A stretch of DNA of 64,000 bases from Sulfurospirillum cavolei (lineage in GTDB: Bacteria > Campylobacterota > Campylobacteria > Campylobacterales > Sulfurospirillaceae): the NCBI RefSeq assembly GCF_000813325.1, contig NZ_BBQE01000015.1; one strand, given 5' to 3'. The translations under genes and the position numbers were made by a program. Positions 1 through 9,121 of the stretch are shown piece by piece. How positions within the stretch are numbered: the stretch's first letter is position 1; each line of letters opens with the position of its first letter. The notes below the pieces were generated by a model. That model searched no databases. It had not been told where the DNA came from and saw only the letters and a list, made by a program, of their open reading frames with translations.

Positions 1-391
1 CGCCGTGTTTAATCTCGCCGCTTTCCATCGAAATAGCGATATTATCGCCCTCTTGAATCGCTTCGGTATTGGAAAGCTCGAAAATAGGCAGTCCCGTATT
101 GAACGCGTTGCGATAAAAAATACGCGCAAAACTCTTCGCCACTACGGCTCGAATACCCGCCGCTTTTAAAGCGATAGGCGCATGCTCGCGACTACTGCCG
201 CATCCAAAATTCTCGCCCGCAACGATAATATCGCCCGCTTGCATTTTTTTAACAAACTCGGGATCGGCGTCTTCCATCACGTGTTTTGCCAATTCTTTAG
301 GGTCGGAAGTATTGAGATAGCGCGCCGCGATAATCAAATCGGTGTCGATATTATCGCCAAAACACCACACTTTTCCGCTAATGGTACTCAT
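1..391 (-). CDS. leuD: 3-isopropylmalate dehydratase small subunit, partial
   Basis: Small subunit of isopropylmalate isomerase, which with LeuC converts 2-isopropylmalate to 3-isopropylmalate in leucine synthesis in the cytoplasm. The reverse strand reads from an ATG at 391 with the family N-terminus (start MSTISGKVWCFGDNIDTD, then the conserved GENFGCGSSREHAP segment that closes over the active site). About 130 residues are visible and the 3' end lies beyond the left edge; the family is usually near 165-170 aa. A GAAGGAC ribosome-binding site precedes the start. It lies 63 nt downstream of the ABC ATPase gene on the same strand. Identification from the conserved motifs is firm. Confidence 0.93.
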   Translation of the reverse strand, partial: MSTISGKVWCFGDNIDTDLIIAARYLNTSDPKELAKHVMEDADPEFVKKMQAGDIIVAGENFGCGSSREHAPIALKAAGIRAVVAKSFARIFYRNAFNTGLPIFELSNTEAIQEGDNIAISMESGEIKHG

Positions 392-454
392 GACATTGTC
401 CTTCGTAGTCTCTTGATATGATAAAATTTTAGCCAAAGAGGCTTGTGAAAAAGT

Positions 455-1246
455 TTAATCCCCGATGCTTTGCACAAAATAACGTCCGTTTTCACATCCT
501 ACATGTAAAGGCAGATCGAAGACGTTTTTCAAATGTGTGTCGGTTAAAAGCTCCGTTTTATCGCCTTGTGCGTAGATGCGCCCTTGGCGAATCAGCACCA
601 CCTGAGCGATCTCCTCGAAAACCTCTTCGAGATGATGCGTCACCAAAATAATCGTTCGTTCGCGCGCGATCTTGCGTACCAATTGAATGAAATTGATCTG
701 CGCTTTAATGTCAAGCCCCACGGTCGGCTCGTCCAAAATCATCGCTTGAGGTTCATGCACCAAGGCTCTTGCGATAATGCATTTACGAAGCTCTCCCGTG
801 GACATTTGGGAAATACGTTTGTCGCGCAAATGCGAAATCTCCAAAAACTCTAAAACCTCTTGCACTTTTTGTACATGTAAGGGTGAAAACTCTTGATGCT
901 CGTAGATGTGAAAGCTACTGTAAAATCCCGAAAGCGTTACTTCAAAGCCGTTTAAATCGGGAGCGCGTTCGCTAAATTGGTAGTGCAGATCGTTCGTGAT
1001 GATGCCCAGATGTTTTTTAAGCTCCCAAATATCCCAAATGCTCTTGCCGAAAATCTCTTTGCGCATTTTCGGATTAAAACGCGGATAAATGTCATTGGAA
1101 AAGAGTTTCAAAAGCGTCGATTTGCCCGAACCGTTCGCGCCCAAAATCGCCGTATGTTGCCCTTCACTGATACTTAACTGAATGTCATGCAAAACATCCT
1201 CTTCATCGTACGCTACATTCACATGCTCAAAATGAATAATTTCCAT
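455..1246 (-). CDS. ABC transporter ATP-binding protein (YlmA/ModF-like)
   Basis: A 263-aa cytoplasmic ABC ATPase. Walker A is GANGSGKST at residues 36-44, the signature is a variant MSTGELRKC, and the Walker B stretch is MILDEPTVGLD followed by a switch histidine in VTHHLEE. No membrane or binding protein gene is adjacent, so it may act alone, like the YlmA or ModF-type ATPases it resembles, or serve a permease encoded elsewhere. Start at 1246 is backed by GAAGGAG eight bases upstream. leuD follows on the same strand. Substrate unknown. Confidence 0.88.
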   Translation of the reverse strand: MEIIHFEHVNVAYDEEDVLHDIQLSISEGQHTAILGANGSGKSTLLKLFSNDIYPRFNPKMRKEIFGKSIWDIWELKKHLGIITNDLHYQFSERAPDLNGFEVTLSGFYSSFHIYEHQEFSPLHVQKVQEVLEFLEISHLRDKRISQMSTGELRKCIIARALVHEPQAMILDEPTVGLDIKAQINFIQLVRKIARERTIILVTHHLEEVFEEIAQVVLIRQGRIYAQGDKTELLTDTHLKNVFDLPLHVGCENGRYFVQSIGD

Positions 1247-1356
1247 TGGCTTACTCCTTCAATGCCGCGATTATAGCGCATTTCATTTTGACATAAAATT
1301 TTAGACCTCCATCCAAAAACGATAAAATTAACATACATTTAAAACAAGGTCAATAC

Positions 1357-2241
1357 ATGAATTCGCCCATCATAAACCACGACGTGGACATTAAAGCAAA
1401 AATCTACACCATTCGAGGAGTTCAAGTTATGCTAGATCGTGACTTAGCAGAGCTTTACGGTGTGGAAACGCGCGTTTTAAATCAAGCCGTCAAACGCAAC
1501 AGTGAACGCTTCCCCAACGAGTTTATGTTTCAACTCACCAAACAAGAGTTAGAAAATTGGATGTCACAATTTGTGATTTCCAATAAAGAGCTGATGGGTC
1601 TTCGAAAACTCCCATATGCTTTTAGCGAACAAGGTGTTTCCATGCTTTCAGCGGTTTTGAAAAGCAAATCTGCCATTGAGATGAGCATCCAAATCATCAA
1701 AAGTTTTGTGGCGATGAAAAAGTTTATGGCAAACAACGCCTTGATCTTTCAGCGTCTTGATATACTCGAACAAAAACAATTTCTCACTAATGAAAAAATT
1801 GACCTTATTTTAAGTGCTTTAGAAGACAAATCCATCAAGCCAAAACAAGGGATATTTTACAACGGGCAAATGTACGATGCTTACGTTTTCATTGCAACGC
1901 TTATTAAAAGTGCAAAGGCAGAGATTATTCTGATTGACAACTATCTTGATGAAAGCGTCTTTACGCTACTTTCCAAAAGAGACAAAGATGTCAAAGCTAC
2001 TCTTTACACACAAAATATCACCAAAGAACTTGACCTTGACCTTAAAAAACATAACGCTCAGTACCCACCCATTGCGCTTAAAAAATTCAACCAATCCCAC
2101 GATAGATTTTTAATTCTTGACCAAAAAGAGGTCTATCACATCGGTGCAAGCCTTAAAGATTTGGGCAAAAAGTGGTTTGCTTTTTCAAAACTCGACATCG
2201 AAAATTTAGCTATTTTGGAAAAGCTTGAGAAATCATCTTAA
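1357..2241 (+). CDS. ORF6N-domain DNA-binding protein
   Basis: A 294-aa protein. Residues about 10-95 match the ORF6N domain (RGVQVMLDRDLAELYGVETR, then NQAVKRNSERFPNEFMF), a DNA-binding module common in phage and mobile-element proteins and in stray chromosomal copies. The C-terminal half (about 165-290) contains NSH-like elements such as FNQSHDRFLILD and an IGASLKDLG segment, resembling the phospholipase-D-like fold often fused to ORF6N. No phage genes lie nearby. It sits directly upstream of a lone RND pump, and its insertion may have separated that pump from its partners. Role unknown; regulation or DNA targeting is inference. Confidence 0.8.
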   Translation: MNSPIINHDVDIKAKIYTIRGVQVMLDRDLAELYGVETRVLNQAVKRNSERFPNEFMFQLTKQELENWMSQFVISNKELMGLRKLPYAFSEQGVSMLSAVLKSKSAIEMSIQIIKSFVAMKKFMANNALIFQRLDILEQKQFLTNEKIDLILSALEDKSIKPKQGIFYNGQMYDAYVFIATLIKSAKAEIILIDNYLDESVFTLLSKRDKDVKATLYTQNITKELDLDLKKHNAQYPPIALKKFNQSHDRFLILDQKEVYHIGASLKDLGKKWFAFSKLDIENLAILEKLEKSS

Positions 2242-2418
2242 AAGTACAACATTTATTTCACCGTAGCTAAAGGACAATTGAGAAACATTTTCAGAGTCTA
2301 TTTAGAAAGCAGTGCGCCGCTTCGTCATCATGTTACAATTAAAGAGTTTTTTATACCGAGTTATACTACCATAGCATCCATTATCTCACCACAAATTTTG
2401 TGCCTTAGGCGGCTTTTG

Positions 2419-5400
2419 ATGTTTTCTAAATTTTTTATCAATCGACCCAATTTTGCTATCGTCGTTTCGCTGCTGATCGTTATTGCGGGTATTGTCGCGA
2501 TTCGTACGCTTCCCGTTCAAGAGTATCCCGACGTCGTGCCGCCGCAAATCGTCGTTTCGGCGACCTATTCGGGCGCAGATGCTAAAACTTTGGAAGAGAG
2601 CGTCGCTTCGGTGTTGGAGCAACAACTCAACGGCGTGGAACATATGCTCTATATGATGTCGACGACGTCTCCTAGCGGCTTACTGACGATGAACCTCTAC
2701 TTTGAAGTCGATACCGACATCGCGCAAGCCAAACTCGACGTTAACAACCGGATTCGTATCGCCGAGAGCAAACTGCCCGACGCGGTCAAACGTCAAGGCG
2801 TGGAAGTCGCCGACAAATCCGCGGACGTTTTACGTGTTTTGGCGTTAACGTCCAAAGACAACCGCTACGACACGACCTACATGGCAAACTACGCGATCAA
2901 CAATATCTTAGAAGAGTTCAAACGTATCCCCGGCGTCTCCGAAGCGAGCGTCGTGGGCAATCAAGAGTATTCGATTCGCGTTTGGCTCGACCCGCAAAAA
3001 CTCGCCTTTTACGAAGTAACGCCCTCTGAAGTCATCAGCGCGATTCAAGCGCAAAACGAACAGTTTCCCGTCGGTCAACTCGGGCAAGAACCGATGGAAA
3101 AACCGCTGGCTTATACTTATACCGTCACCTCCAAAGGACGCCTAAAAACACCCGAAGCCTTCGGCGACATTTTGATTAAAACGCAAAGCGACGGCTCTTC
3201 TCTTTTCCTGAAAAACGTCGCTTCGGTGGAGCTTGGAGCGGAAAAGTATTTTTTCAAAGGGCTTTTTAACAACCAACCTATGGCGGCGATTCGCGTTTAT
3301 TTGACCTCTTCGGCAAACGCTTTGGAAGTTTCGGACTTGCTAGATCAAAAAATCGAAGAGCTTTCACGCCATTTTCCCGAAGGCCTTCGCATCGACGCGA
3401 CCTACGATCCGACGACGTTTGTACGAGCTTCCATTCATGAAGTGATCGTCACGCTTTTAGAAGCGATCGTGTTGGTTATCGGCGTCGTTTATCTCTTCTT
3501 GGGCAATCTTCGCGCAACGCTGATTCCCGTTTTGGCGATTCCCGTTTCGATCGTCGGAACCTTCGCGGGATTTTACGCAAGCGGCTTTTCGATCAACTTG
3601 TTAACACTCTTCGGATTAACCCTTGCTATCGGTTTGGTCGTTGACGACGCGATTATCGTCATTGAAAATATCGAGCGCATCTTGCGCAAAGAGGCGTTAA
3701 GCGTCAAAGAAGCGACGATCAAAGCGATGCAAGAGATCACGGCACCCGTTTTAGCCATCGTTTTGGTTCTCAGCGCGGTGTTTATCCCAGCGGCGTTTAT
3801 GGGCGGGTTAAGCGGTACGATGTCACGCCAGTTTGCCGTTACGATCGTCATTTCGGTCACGATCTCGGGACTAGTCGCCTTGACGCTTACGCCTGCATTG
3901 TGTGCATTGATTTTGAAACAAGAGGAAGAAGAGCCTTTATGGTTGATTCGAAAATTTAACGCCTTGTTCGATCTTTTAACGCAACGTTTCGGGCAAATCG
4001 TCACGAAAACGATTCGCTACGGAGCTTTTAACCTGCTTCTCTTCGGCGTAATGATTTTCGGGATTTACCAACTGTCGCATCATATTCCTACCGGTTTGAT
4101 TCCCAAAGAGGACAAAGGCGTCTTTTTCGCGGTTAGCACGCTACCCTCCGGTGCATCGCTGAGCCGTACCCATGAGGTCAATCGTTTCGTGGGAGAAGTG
4201 GCGATGCGTTTTTCCGACGTAGCCAAAGTCGGCGGATTTTCGGGATCTGACTTTAGCTCCAAAGCCTACACGACCGATGCGGGCTACAGCTACGTCAGGC
4301 TAAACGACTGGGATCGACGCACGGACGCCAACCAAAGCGTAGAAGCCCTTTCCAAAGCCATGCTTAAAGAGTTTTCGAAAAACAAAGAGGCGCGTATTAT
4401 CGCCGTTGCGCCCTCTTCCATTAGCGGACTCGGCGTTTCGGGCGGTTTTGAGATGTATATTCAAGATAAAACGGGCGGTAATTACGCCGCATTGGAAACC
4501 TATGCCAAAGAGATCGTCCAAAGAGCTTCGAAACGCGAAGAGCTACAAGCGGTTCGCTCCACGCTCAGTGCCGGTACGCCCCAATACCGCATCGACGTCG
4601 ACGAAGCCAAAGTCAAAGCCTACGGCGTCAACATCGCCGACGTGTACACGACGATTCAAGCGATGTTCGGAAGCGTTTACGTCAACGACGTCAACCTCTT
4701 CGGACGCAATTACAAAGTCAACGTCCAAGCCAAAGACGAATTTCGCGAAACGATTCAAAATTACGGCGACGTTTACGTCAAATCTTCAAGCGGGGCGTTT
4801 ATTGCGTTAAACGAGCTAATGACGCTTCAACGCACGCTCAATCCTAGCATTACCAAACGTTTTAATATGTTCCCCTCGGCGCAAATTTTAGGCGAAACGG
4901 CGATGGGCTACTCCTCGGGCGACGCCTTGCGCATCATGGAAGAGATCGCGCGGGAAGTCTTGCCCGAAAACTACGCGATTGCATGGGGCGGAGCGTCACT
5001 CCAAGAGAAAATGCTCTTAGGCAAAGGCAATCTCTCGTTTGTCTTCGCGGTCTTGTTTATCTTTTTAATTCTCGTAGCATTGTATGAGAGTTGGCTGATC
5101 CCTTGGGCGATCGTCCTTGCCGTTCCGTTCGCGCTTTTGGGTGCTTACGCGGGTGTTTGGCTTCGCGGACTCCAAAACGACATCTATTTCCAAATCGGGT
5201 TGATTACCCTCGTCGGACTTTCGGCGAAAAACGCGATCTTAATGGTCGAGTTTGCGTTGCAAAAGATGGAGGAAGGCTTAAGCCTAATCGACGCAACGAT
5301 CGAGGGCGCAAAAATCCGCTTTCGTCCCATTATTATGACCTCTTTGGCATTTATCGCCGGAACGATACCCTTGGCGTTAAGTTCGGGTGCGGGTGCTAAC

Positions 5401-5520
5401 AGTCGCCATATTATCGGAACGACCGTGGTGGGTGGAATGTTGACGTTAACGTTGATCGGCGTTTTCTTTACGCCGTTGTTTTTTTACGGAATGATGAAGG
5501 TCAAAGAAAAAATTTTATAA
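2419..5520 (+). CDS. Efflux RND transporter permease (HAE1/AcrB type)
   Basis: Inner-membrane proton-driven drug efflux pump of the AcrB/MexB class, about 1033 aa. It begins with the family N-terminus (MFSKFFINRPNFAIV, then PVQEYPDVVPPQIVV). The first periplasmic domain follows, then a TM block with GLVVDDAIIVIENIERI carrying the paired aspartates used in proton relay, a second periplasmic domain, and a closing TM block (VGLSAKNAILMVEFA). An upstream start at 2278 is open but adds 47 residues that look non-coding, so the ATG at 2419 is preferred. No membrane fusion protein or TolC gene is adjacent, which is unusual. Substrate cannot be assigned. Confidence 0.93.
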   Translation: MFSKFFINRPNFAIVVSLLIVIAGIVAIRTLPVQEYPDVVPPQIVVSATYSGADAKTLEESVASVLEQQLNGVEHMLYMMSTTSPSGLLTMNLYFEVDTDIAQAKLDVNNRIRIAESKLPDAVKRQGVEVADKSADVLRVLALTSKDNRYDTTYMANYAINNILEEFKRIPGVSEASVVGNQEYSIRVWLDPQKLAFYEVTPSEVISAIQAQNEQFPVGQLGQEPMEKPLAYTYTVTSKGRLKTPEAFGDILIKTQSDGSSLFLKNVASVELGAEKYFFKGLFNNQPMAAIRVYLTSSANALEVSDLLDQKIEELSRHFPEGLRIDATYDPTTFVRASIHEVIVTLLEAIVLVIGVVYLFLGNLRATLIPVLAIPVSIVGTFAGFYASGFSINLLTLFGLTLAIGLVVDDAIIVIENIERILRKEALSVKEATIKAMQEITAPVLAIVLVLSAVFIPAAFMGGLSGTMSRQFAVTIVISVTISGLVALTLTPALCALILKQEEEEPLWLIRKFNALFDLLTQRFGQIVTKTIRYGAFNLLLFGVMIFGIYQLSHHIPTGLIPKEDKGVFFAVSTLPSGASLSRTHEVNRFVGEVAMRFSDVAKVGGFSGSDFSSKAYTTDAGYSYVRLNDWDRRTDANQSVEALSKAMLKEFSKNKEARIIAVAPSSISGLGVSGGFEMYIQDKTGGNYAALETYAKEIVQRASKREELQAVRSTLSAGTPQYRIDVDEAKVKAYGVNIADVYTTIQAMFGSVYVNDVNLFGRNYKVNVQAKDEFRETIQNYGDVYVKSSSGAFIALNELMTLQRTLNPSITKRFNMFPSAQILGETAMGYSSGDALRIMEEIAREVLPENYAIAWGGASLQEKMLLGKGNLSFVFAVLFIFLILVALYESWLIPWAIVLAVPFALLGAYAGVWLRGLQNDIYFQIGLITLVGLSAKNAILMVEFALQKMEEGLSLIDATIEGAKIRFRPIIMTSLAFIAGTIPLALSSGAGANSRHIIGTTVVGGMLTLTLIGVFFTPLFFYGMMKVKEKIL

Positions 5521-5615
5521 GCATTACGTTAAAGGTAACGCAAATACTAGATTTTCTTCGACAAGAAGCTCCACACTGGTGCTTTCATCGCTTGCACACT
5601 TATTGTCTCAGAATC

Positions 5616-6248
5616 CTATTTGCGTTCAAGCCCTAAAAGCCCCAAACCCAGAGCGATGAAAATCGCCCCGACGGCACGGTTAAACCACGAAGCTCTTTGC
5701 GAAGTCAAAAACCACGCTTTAAGTCGTTTAGCAAAATACGCATATCCCATCAATGCGCTAAACGAAAGCATCATAAACGTCAACGTCAAAATAAAAAACT
5801 GCTCCAAAAGCGGTGCTTCGGGATTGATAAATTGCGGGAAAAGTGCCGTAAAAAAGATAATCGGTTTGGGGTTGGTGATGCAGACCAAAAACCCTTTTTG
5901 GAAGATCTTTGCATCTTGTGCTTTGCGCTTACGATGCTCAAGTTCAACCTGTTGGAAAATGTTACCGAAAGCACGAAACTGCTTGATACCGATGTAAATA
6001 AGATAGCATGCCCCTAAAATTTTAAATGCCGCAAAAAGTATTGCGGACGTTTTCAACATCACGCCAAGCCCGAGCATCGCGGCACTTGAGAGGACAAAAA
6101 GACCGATGATATTGCCCAAAGAGGAAAAAGCGGTCGCTTTGAGATCGTAGATAATGGAGTTATTGATTGCCAAAAGTACGGCAGGACCTGGGCTTACGAT
6201 AGCAATAAGCGCAACCGTCAGGTACAAAAGCCATGTATGAAGTTCCAT
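5616..6248 (-). CDS. LysE/RhtB family exporter
   Basis: A 210-aa inner-membrane exporter of the LysE/RhtB family, which pumps out amino acids or related small molecules. The N-terminal helix carries the hallmark IVSPGPAVLLAINNS, followed by about five further hydrophobic segments (around residues 40-62, 67-88, 115-137, 145-166 and 185-207). It is divergent from an ArsR-type repressor, and the ATCAA-N6-TTGAT palindrome between the two could control both. The actual substrate is unknown. Start ATG at 6248 follows AAAGGTTTGTC. Confidence 0.9.
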   Translation of the reverse strand: MELHTWLLYLTVALIAIVSPGPAVLLAINNSIIYDLKATAFSSLGNIIGLFVLSSAAMLGLGVMLKTSAILFAAFKILGACYLIYIGIKQFRAFGNIFQQVELEHRKRKAQDAKIFQKGFLVCITNPKPIIFFTALFPQFINPEAPLLEQFFILTLTFMMLSFSALMGYAYFAKRLKAWFLTSQRASWFNRAVGAIFIALGLGLLGLERK

Positions 6249-6286
6249 GACAAACCTTTTTTATAAAATTATAGCGCATTTTATAA

Positions 6287-6302
6287 ATCAATATATCTTG
6301 AT
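6287..6302. promoter_or_regulatory. ArsR-type operator overlapping the arsR -35 box
   Basis: ATCAATATATCTTGAT is an inverted repeat of ATCAA and TTGAT with a 6-bp spacer, the usual layout for ArsR-family operators. It overlaps TTGATA (6298-6303), which with TATACT (6320-6325) makes a -35/-10 pair with a 16-bp spacer for the repressor gene. It also lies 39 bp upstream of the divergent exporter start. Autoregulation and co-regulation of the exporter are inferred. Confidence 0.6.
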
Positions 6303-6353
6303 ATGAAATCTTCTTATGCTATACTACTTCATATTAAACCTAAAAGAGTGCTT

Positions 6354-6668
6354 ATGGAAACCTTTTTAAAAACCGTCGGCGCGCTCAACGACGAAACGCG
6401 CTTGCAAATCTTAAACTTTATTCATCAAAACGGCGAAGTTTGCGTCTGCGAAATTGAATCGGCATTTTGCATGATCCAGTCGCGCGTCTCGCGCCATCTT
6501 AAAATCCTCAAAGATGCCGGCTTTTTGCGCGTTGAACGGCGCGGTAAATGGGCCTACTATAAAGTTCGCTCACCCTTAGATCGTTTTAGGCTGGCATGTT
6601 TAGAAGAGATCGGCTATTTGGAGATGCCCGTTCCGCTTTGCAACGTTACATGTAAGAGTGAAAAATGA
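6354..6668 (+). CDS. ArsR/SmtB-family repressor
   Basis: A 104-aa winged-helix repressor. The core is the ArsR HTH (CMIQSRVSRHLKILKDAGF) and wing (VERRGKWAYYKV). It is preceded by EVCVCEIE, whose Cys-x-Cys pair matches the thiol motif with which classical ArsR proteins bind arsenite or antimonite. Further cysteines occur at the C-terminus (CNVTCKSEK). The start at 6354 is chosen because it is about 28 bp after TATACT and begins the conserved fold; the in-frame ATG at 6303 lies inside the promoter. No ars resistance genes follow, so the regulated target is probably itself and the divergent LysE-type exporter. Metalloid sensing is inferred from the CVC motif. Confidence 0.88.
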   Translation: METFLKTVGALNDETRLQILNFIHQNGEVCVCEIESAFCMIQSRVSRHLKILKDAGFLRVERRGKWAYYKVRSPLDRFRLACLEEIGYLEMPVPLCNVTCKSEK

Positions 6669-6739
6669 TTTTCTTTTGTTCCAGTTTATGTTGAACGAAT
6701 CGCCCCATTGCCTAAGAGAACGGTCATATTGCCCGTCTT

Positions 6740-6785
6740 GCCGTTTAGAGAAGCTTAGGATTGAAACGGCGGGTGGTTTTTGTTT
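6740..6785 (+). terminator. Rho-independent terminator after arsR
   Basis: GCCGTTT (6740-6746) pairs with AAACGGC (6764-6770), the stem can be extended by CCC/GGG, and it is followed by GTGGTTTTTGTTTT. It ends the arsR transcript about 75 bp after the stop. It overlaps the 3' end of the opposing small ORF. Confidence 0.65.
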
Positions 6786-6931
6786 TGGGAAGAAACGGTT
6801 TTATCAAACCTTAAAAACAGGGTAAAACATTTGAAGGTTAATCCGTAAATACCAATGAGCATTAAGCAAAAAAGCGTCAAAATGCAACTGATTTCACATA
6901 ACGAAAAAAAGATTGCGTTTAACGATTCCAT
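6755..6931 (-). CDS. Candidate small single-helix membrane peptide
   Basis: A 58-aa reading frame from ATG 6931 with AAGGAAG placed well upstream. A GTG two codons earlier is possible. Residues about 5-42 form one long hydrophobic Cys-containing helix region (ISCILTLFCLMLIGIYGL), ending in a short polar tail. Upstream on the same strand are a TATACT box (7016-7021), a possible 17-codon leader frame and a strong terminator-like hairpin (6954-6996). The size and topology are like type I toxins or small membrane regulators, but I do not recognise a family. It may not be a real gene. Confidence 0.35.
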   Translation of the reverse strand: MESLNAIFFSLCEISCILTLFCLMLIGIYGLTFKCFTLFLRFDKTVSSQNKNHPPFQS

Positions 6932-6953
6932 CGTCACTTCCTTTCAGAGGCAT

Positions 6954-6996
6954 AAAAAACCAAGGCTTCAAACATGGGGAAGCGCATGAAGCCTTG
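6954..6996 (-). terminator. Terminator or attenuator hairpin upstream of the small ORF
   Basis: CAAGGCTTCA (6961-6970) and TGAAGCCTTG (6987-6996) are a perfect 10-bp inverted repeat. Read on the minus strand they are followed by GTTTTTTA, a classic intrinsic terminator. It lies only about 15 nt downstream of a predicted start site after TATACT (7016-7021), so it would end a very short RNA or attenuate the 58-aa frame that follows. Confidence 0.65.
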
Positions 6997-7136
6997 ACTC
7001 TCAAATCAGAAGCATAGTATAGCGTAATATATTTAAAAATATAATGTATTTTTTTCTTTTGGTGAAAAAATGCATTTTTAAGGCTCTTTAGGGCGTTTGT
7101 GCTATGATGCTTCGATCAAAAAAAGAGGATTTTGCG

Positions 7137-7940
7137 ATGGCGAACCCTATTGTTCCGTTTTTTAAACCGACGCAACACGAACCAAACCGATTTATTTTAG
7201 CATTTTCGGATGATTTAGTCTTACTGCTTCCCGATCTTACCTTTCCCTCGGAAGAAGATTTAGCCCTCTTTCAAGAACCGACACACCGATTCGACATCGC
7301 CAAAAACGATCGACAAACCTTTAGTCTCTACCTTTGGGACGCGGCTTTGGAAGTGAATGCACCTTTTGAAAAAAGACAACTTCGAAGCATTCTTCCTTTG
7401 GTCGGCGATGATCTCTTAGAGCCGTTAATTCGCGCGAAACAACTCGTGCATTGGCTTCAAGACAACCGTTTTTGCGGCAGATGCGGCGCACCTTTTAGCT
7501 ACTTTGCAACCATGTCTTCCCTCAAATGTACCGCTTGCGGACAACTTTCGTTTCCGAAACTCTCCCCCGCATGCATCGTACTGATTACGCGCGGCGACGA
7601 GATACTCTTAGCGCGTTCGTACCATTATGCCAATAGCATGTACAGCTTAATCGCCGGATTCGTCGAAGCCGGAGAGAGTGCCGAAGCGTGCGTCGTGCGG
7701 GAAGTTCGAGAAGAAGTCGGACTCGAGATCGAAGGCTTGGAGTATTTCGGTACGCAACCGTGGCCGTTCCCCCACTCCTTTATGATCGGCTTTTTCGCCC
7801 GATACAAAAGCGGAGAGATCGTTATCCAAGAAGAAGAGCTCGAAGACGCCAAATGGTTTACCAAAGAGACGCTTCCCGAACTCCCCTACTCCACGAGTAT
7901 CGCCTATCAAATGATCCAAACGTGGATTCAAAAGCACTAA
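7137..7940 (+). CDS. nudC: NAD(+) diphosphatase / RNA deNADding Nudix hydrolase NudC
   Basis: Cytoplasmic Nudix enzyme that cleaves NADH or NAD to NMN and AMP and can remove NAD caps from RNA. It is 267 aa. A zinc ribbon has Cys 113, 116, 131 and 134 (CGRCG and CTACG). The Nudix box starts at GFVEAGES, with REVREEVGL carrying the metal-binding glutamates. The NudC-specific QPWPFPHS element follows, here preceded by T. The start at 7137 follows AAAAGAGGA; the in-frame ATG at 7104 overlaps a likely -10 box (TATGAT, 7103-7108) and is rejected. The 3' end overlaps the convergent kinase gene by 4 bp. Confidence 0.95.
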   Translation: MANPIVPFFKPTQHEPNRFILAFSDDLVLLLPDLTFPSEEDLALFQEPTHRFDIAKNDRQTFSLYLWDAALEVNAPFEKRQLRSILPLVGDDLLEPLIRAKQLVHWLQDNRFCGRCGAPFSYFATMSSLKCTACGQLSFPKLSPACIVLITRGDEILLARSYHYANSMYSLIAGFVEAGESAEACVVREVREEVGLEIEGLEYFGTQPWPFPHSFMIGFFARYKSGEIVIQEEELEDAKWFTKETLPELPYSTSIAYQMIQTWIQKH

Positions 7941-9121
7941 ATCGTGTTTGAAACCGGTCGTTGTATATCGTGCCGAAGCGGAGGAAATTGTAAATAAAAC
8001 GTGGTCTCTTTCATTGCAATAGATTCAACCCAAACCTTGATACGGTACATTTTACAAACAGAATTCACAATATCCAGCCCTATACCGAAACCTCCGACCG
8101 TGGTGCTTCTACGCTCAAATCGCTTAAAAATAGTTTTTTTATTCTCTTCGCTAATACCGATACCCTTGTCGGTAATCGTTAAAAGGTGCTCGGAAAGTTT
8201 TACGGAAATCGCTGTTTTGGGATAACTGTATTTGATAGCATTGGATAAAAGATTATGAATCACTTTTTGAATACGGGACTTATCCATATGAATGAATGTT
8301 GTTTGAAGTTGTGCGGTAATCGTATTTTCTTTCGTCGCGGCTATTTCATTGAAATAACTAACGCTCTCTTGGATTAAAAGGGCAAGATCAAATGTCTCTT
8401 CAAAAACTTCATCGATATCGTTAAAAGCGATGTAGCTTAGGCTATTGTAAATCTGCGAAATAAGTTTTGTACTAATGGAAATATGATTAATAACGCGTCT
8501 ATCGCTAAAAGAACTTTGTTTTAGATTTGAAACGCTCATCATCAAAGCCGCTACGGGAGTATTGAGTTCATGCGAACTATCTTTAATAAATTTATTGAGT
8601 TTGTCAATGCGCGAATGAACGGGCTTGAGTAAAAATCGACTTAAGAAATAGCCTTCAATACCGACAAAAACAGCAGATATAAAAATACTCAAGAAAATAA
8701 TGAATTTTAACGTAAATATCTCTTGTTCGCTCTTTGTTTCATCGACGACAATATAAGCAACATCGTTGATAGGAGTTGCTAATGCGCGAACGGTGTAGCG
8801 TGTTGCATTAAAATCAACAATCTGATGTTTGAAGTTCGAAAAAAGAGCGAGTTTTTCCTTATTTAACAATGCAACGCTAAAAAACTCTTTCGGTGCATGA
8901 AATGCATAAGGTACTTTATCCATTTCCGCCCTCATCAGTTCTTTTTCATAGCCCATGATGACGGTTTTAATTTCCATTAAGCGTTTTTCGTGAATTTTAA
9001 GTGTCTCGTTACGGTAATACAAAATAGCAATTATCACCATAAGAATCAGTGCAGAGGCAACATAGACGATTAAAAATCCCCATAATGTTTTAAGTTCTTC
9101 TTTATTCAAAAATATATCCAT
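7937..9121 (-). CDS. Sensor histidine kinase
   Basis: A 394-aa membrane kinase, partner of the response regulator encoded just upstream with a 20-nt overlap. TM helices lie at about 13-36 and 138-160 and flank a periplasmic sensor of about 100 residues. The H-box is SSHELNTPVAAL with His184. The ATP-binding domain has an N-box (HNLLSNAIKYSYP), G1 DKGIGIS and G2 GGFGIGLDIV. The HELNTP variant and the overall layout are shared with the kinase at 56.0-57.2 kb, suggesting paralogy. It probably responds to a periplasmic stimulus; the tiny Cys-rich protein gene upstream in the same orientation may be its target or ligand-related. The signal is unknown. Confidence 0.93.
   Translation of the reverse strand: MDIFLNKEELKTLWGFLIVYVASALILMVIIAILYYRNETLKIHEKRLMEIKTVIMGYEKELMRAEMDKVPYAFHAPKEFFSVALLNKEKLALFSNFKHQIVDFNATRYTVRALATPINDVAYIVVDETKSEQEIFTLKFIIFLSIFISAVFVGIEGYFLSRFLLKPVHSRIDKLNKFIKDSSHELNTPVAALMMSVSNLKQSSFSDRRVINHISISTKLISQIYNSLSYIAFNDIDEVFEETFDLALLIQESVSYFNEIAATKENTITAQLQTTFIHMDKSRIQKVIHNLLSNAIKYSYPKTAISVKLSEHLLTITDKGIGISEENKKTIFKRFERRSTTVGGFGIGLDIVNSVCKMYRIKVWVESIAMKETTFYLQFPPLRHDIQRPVSNTI

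Noticed and set aside
1357..2241. Prophage remnant around the ORF6N gene
   Set aside because: ORF6N domains are common in phages, but no other phage gene, integrase or attachment site is near.
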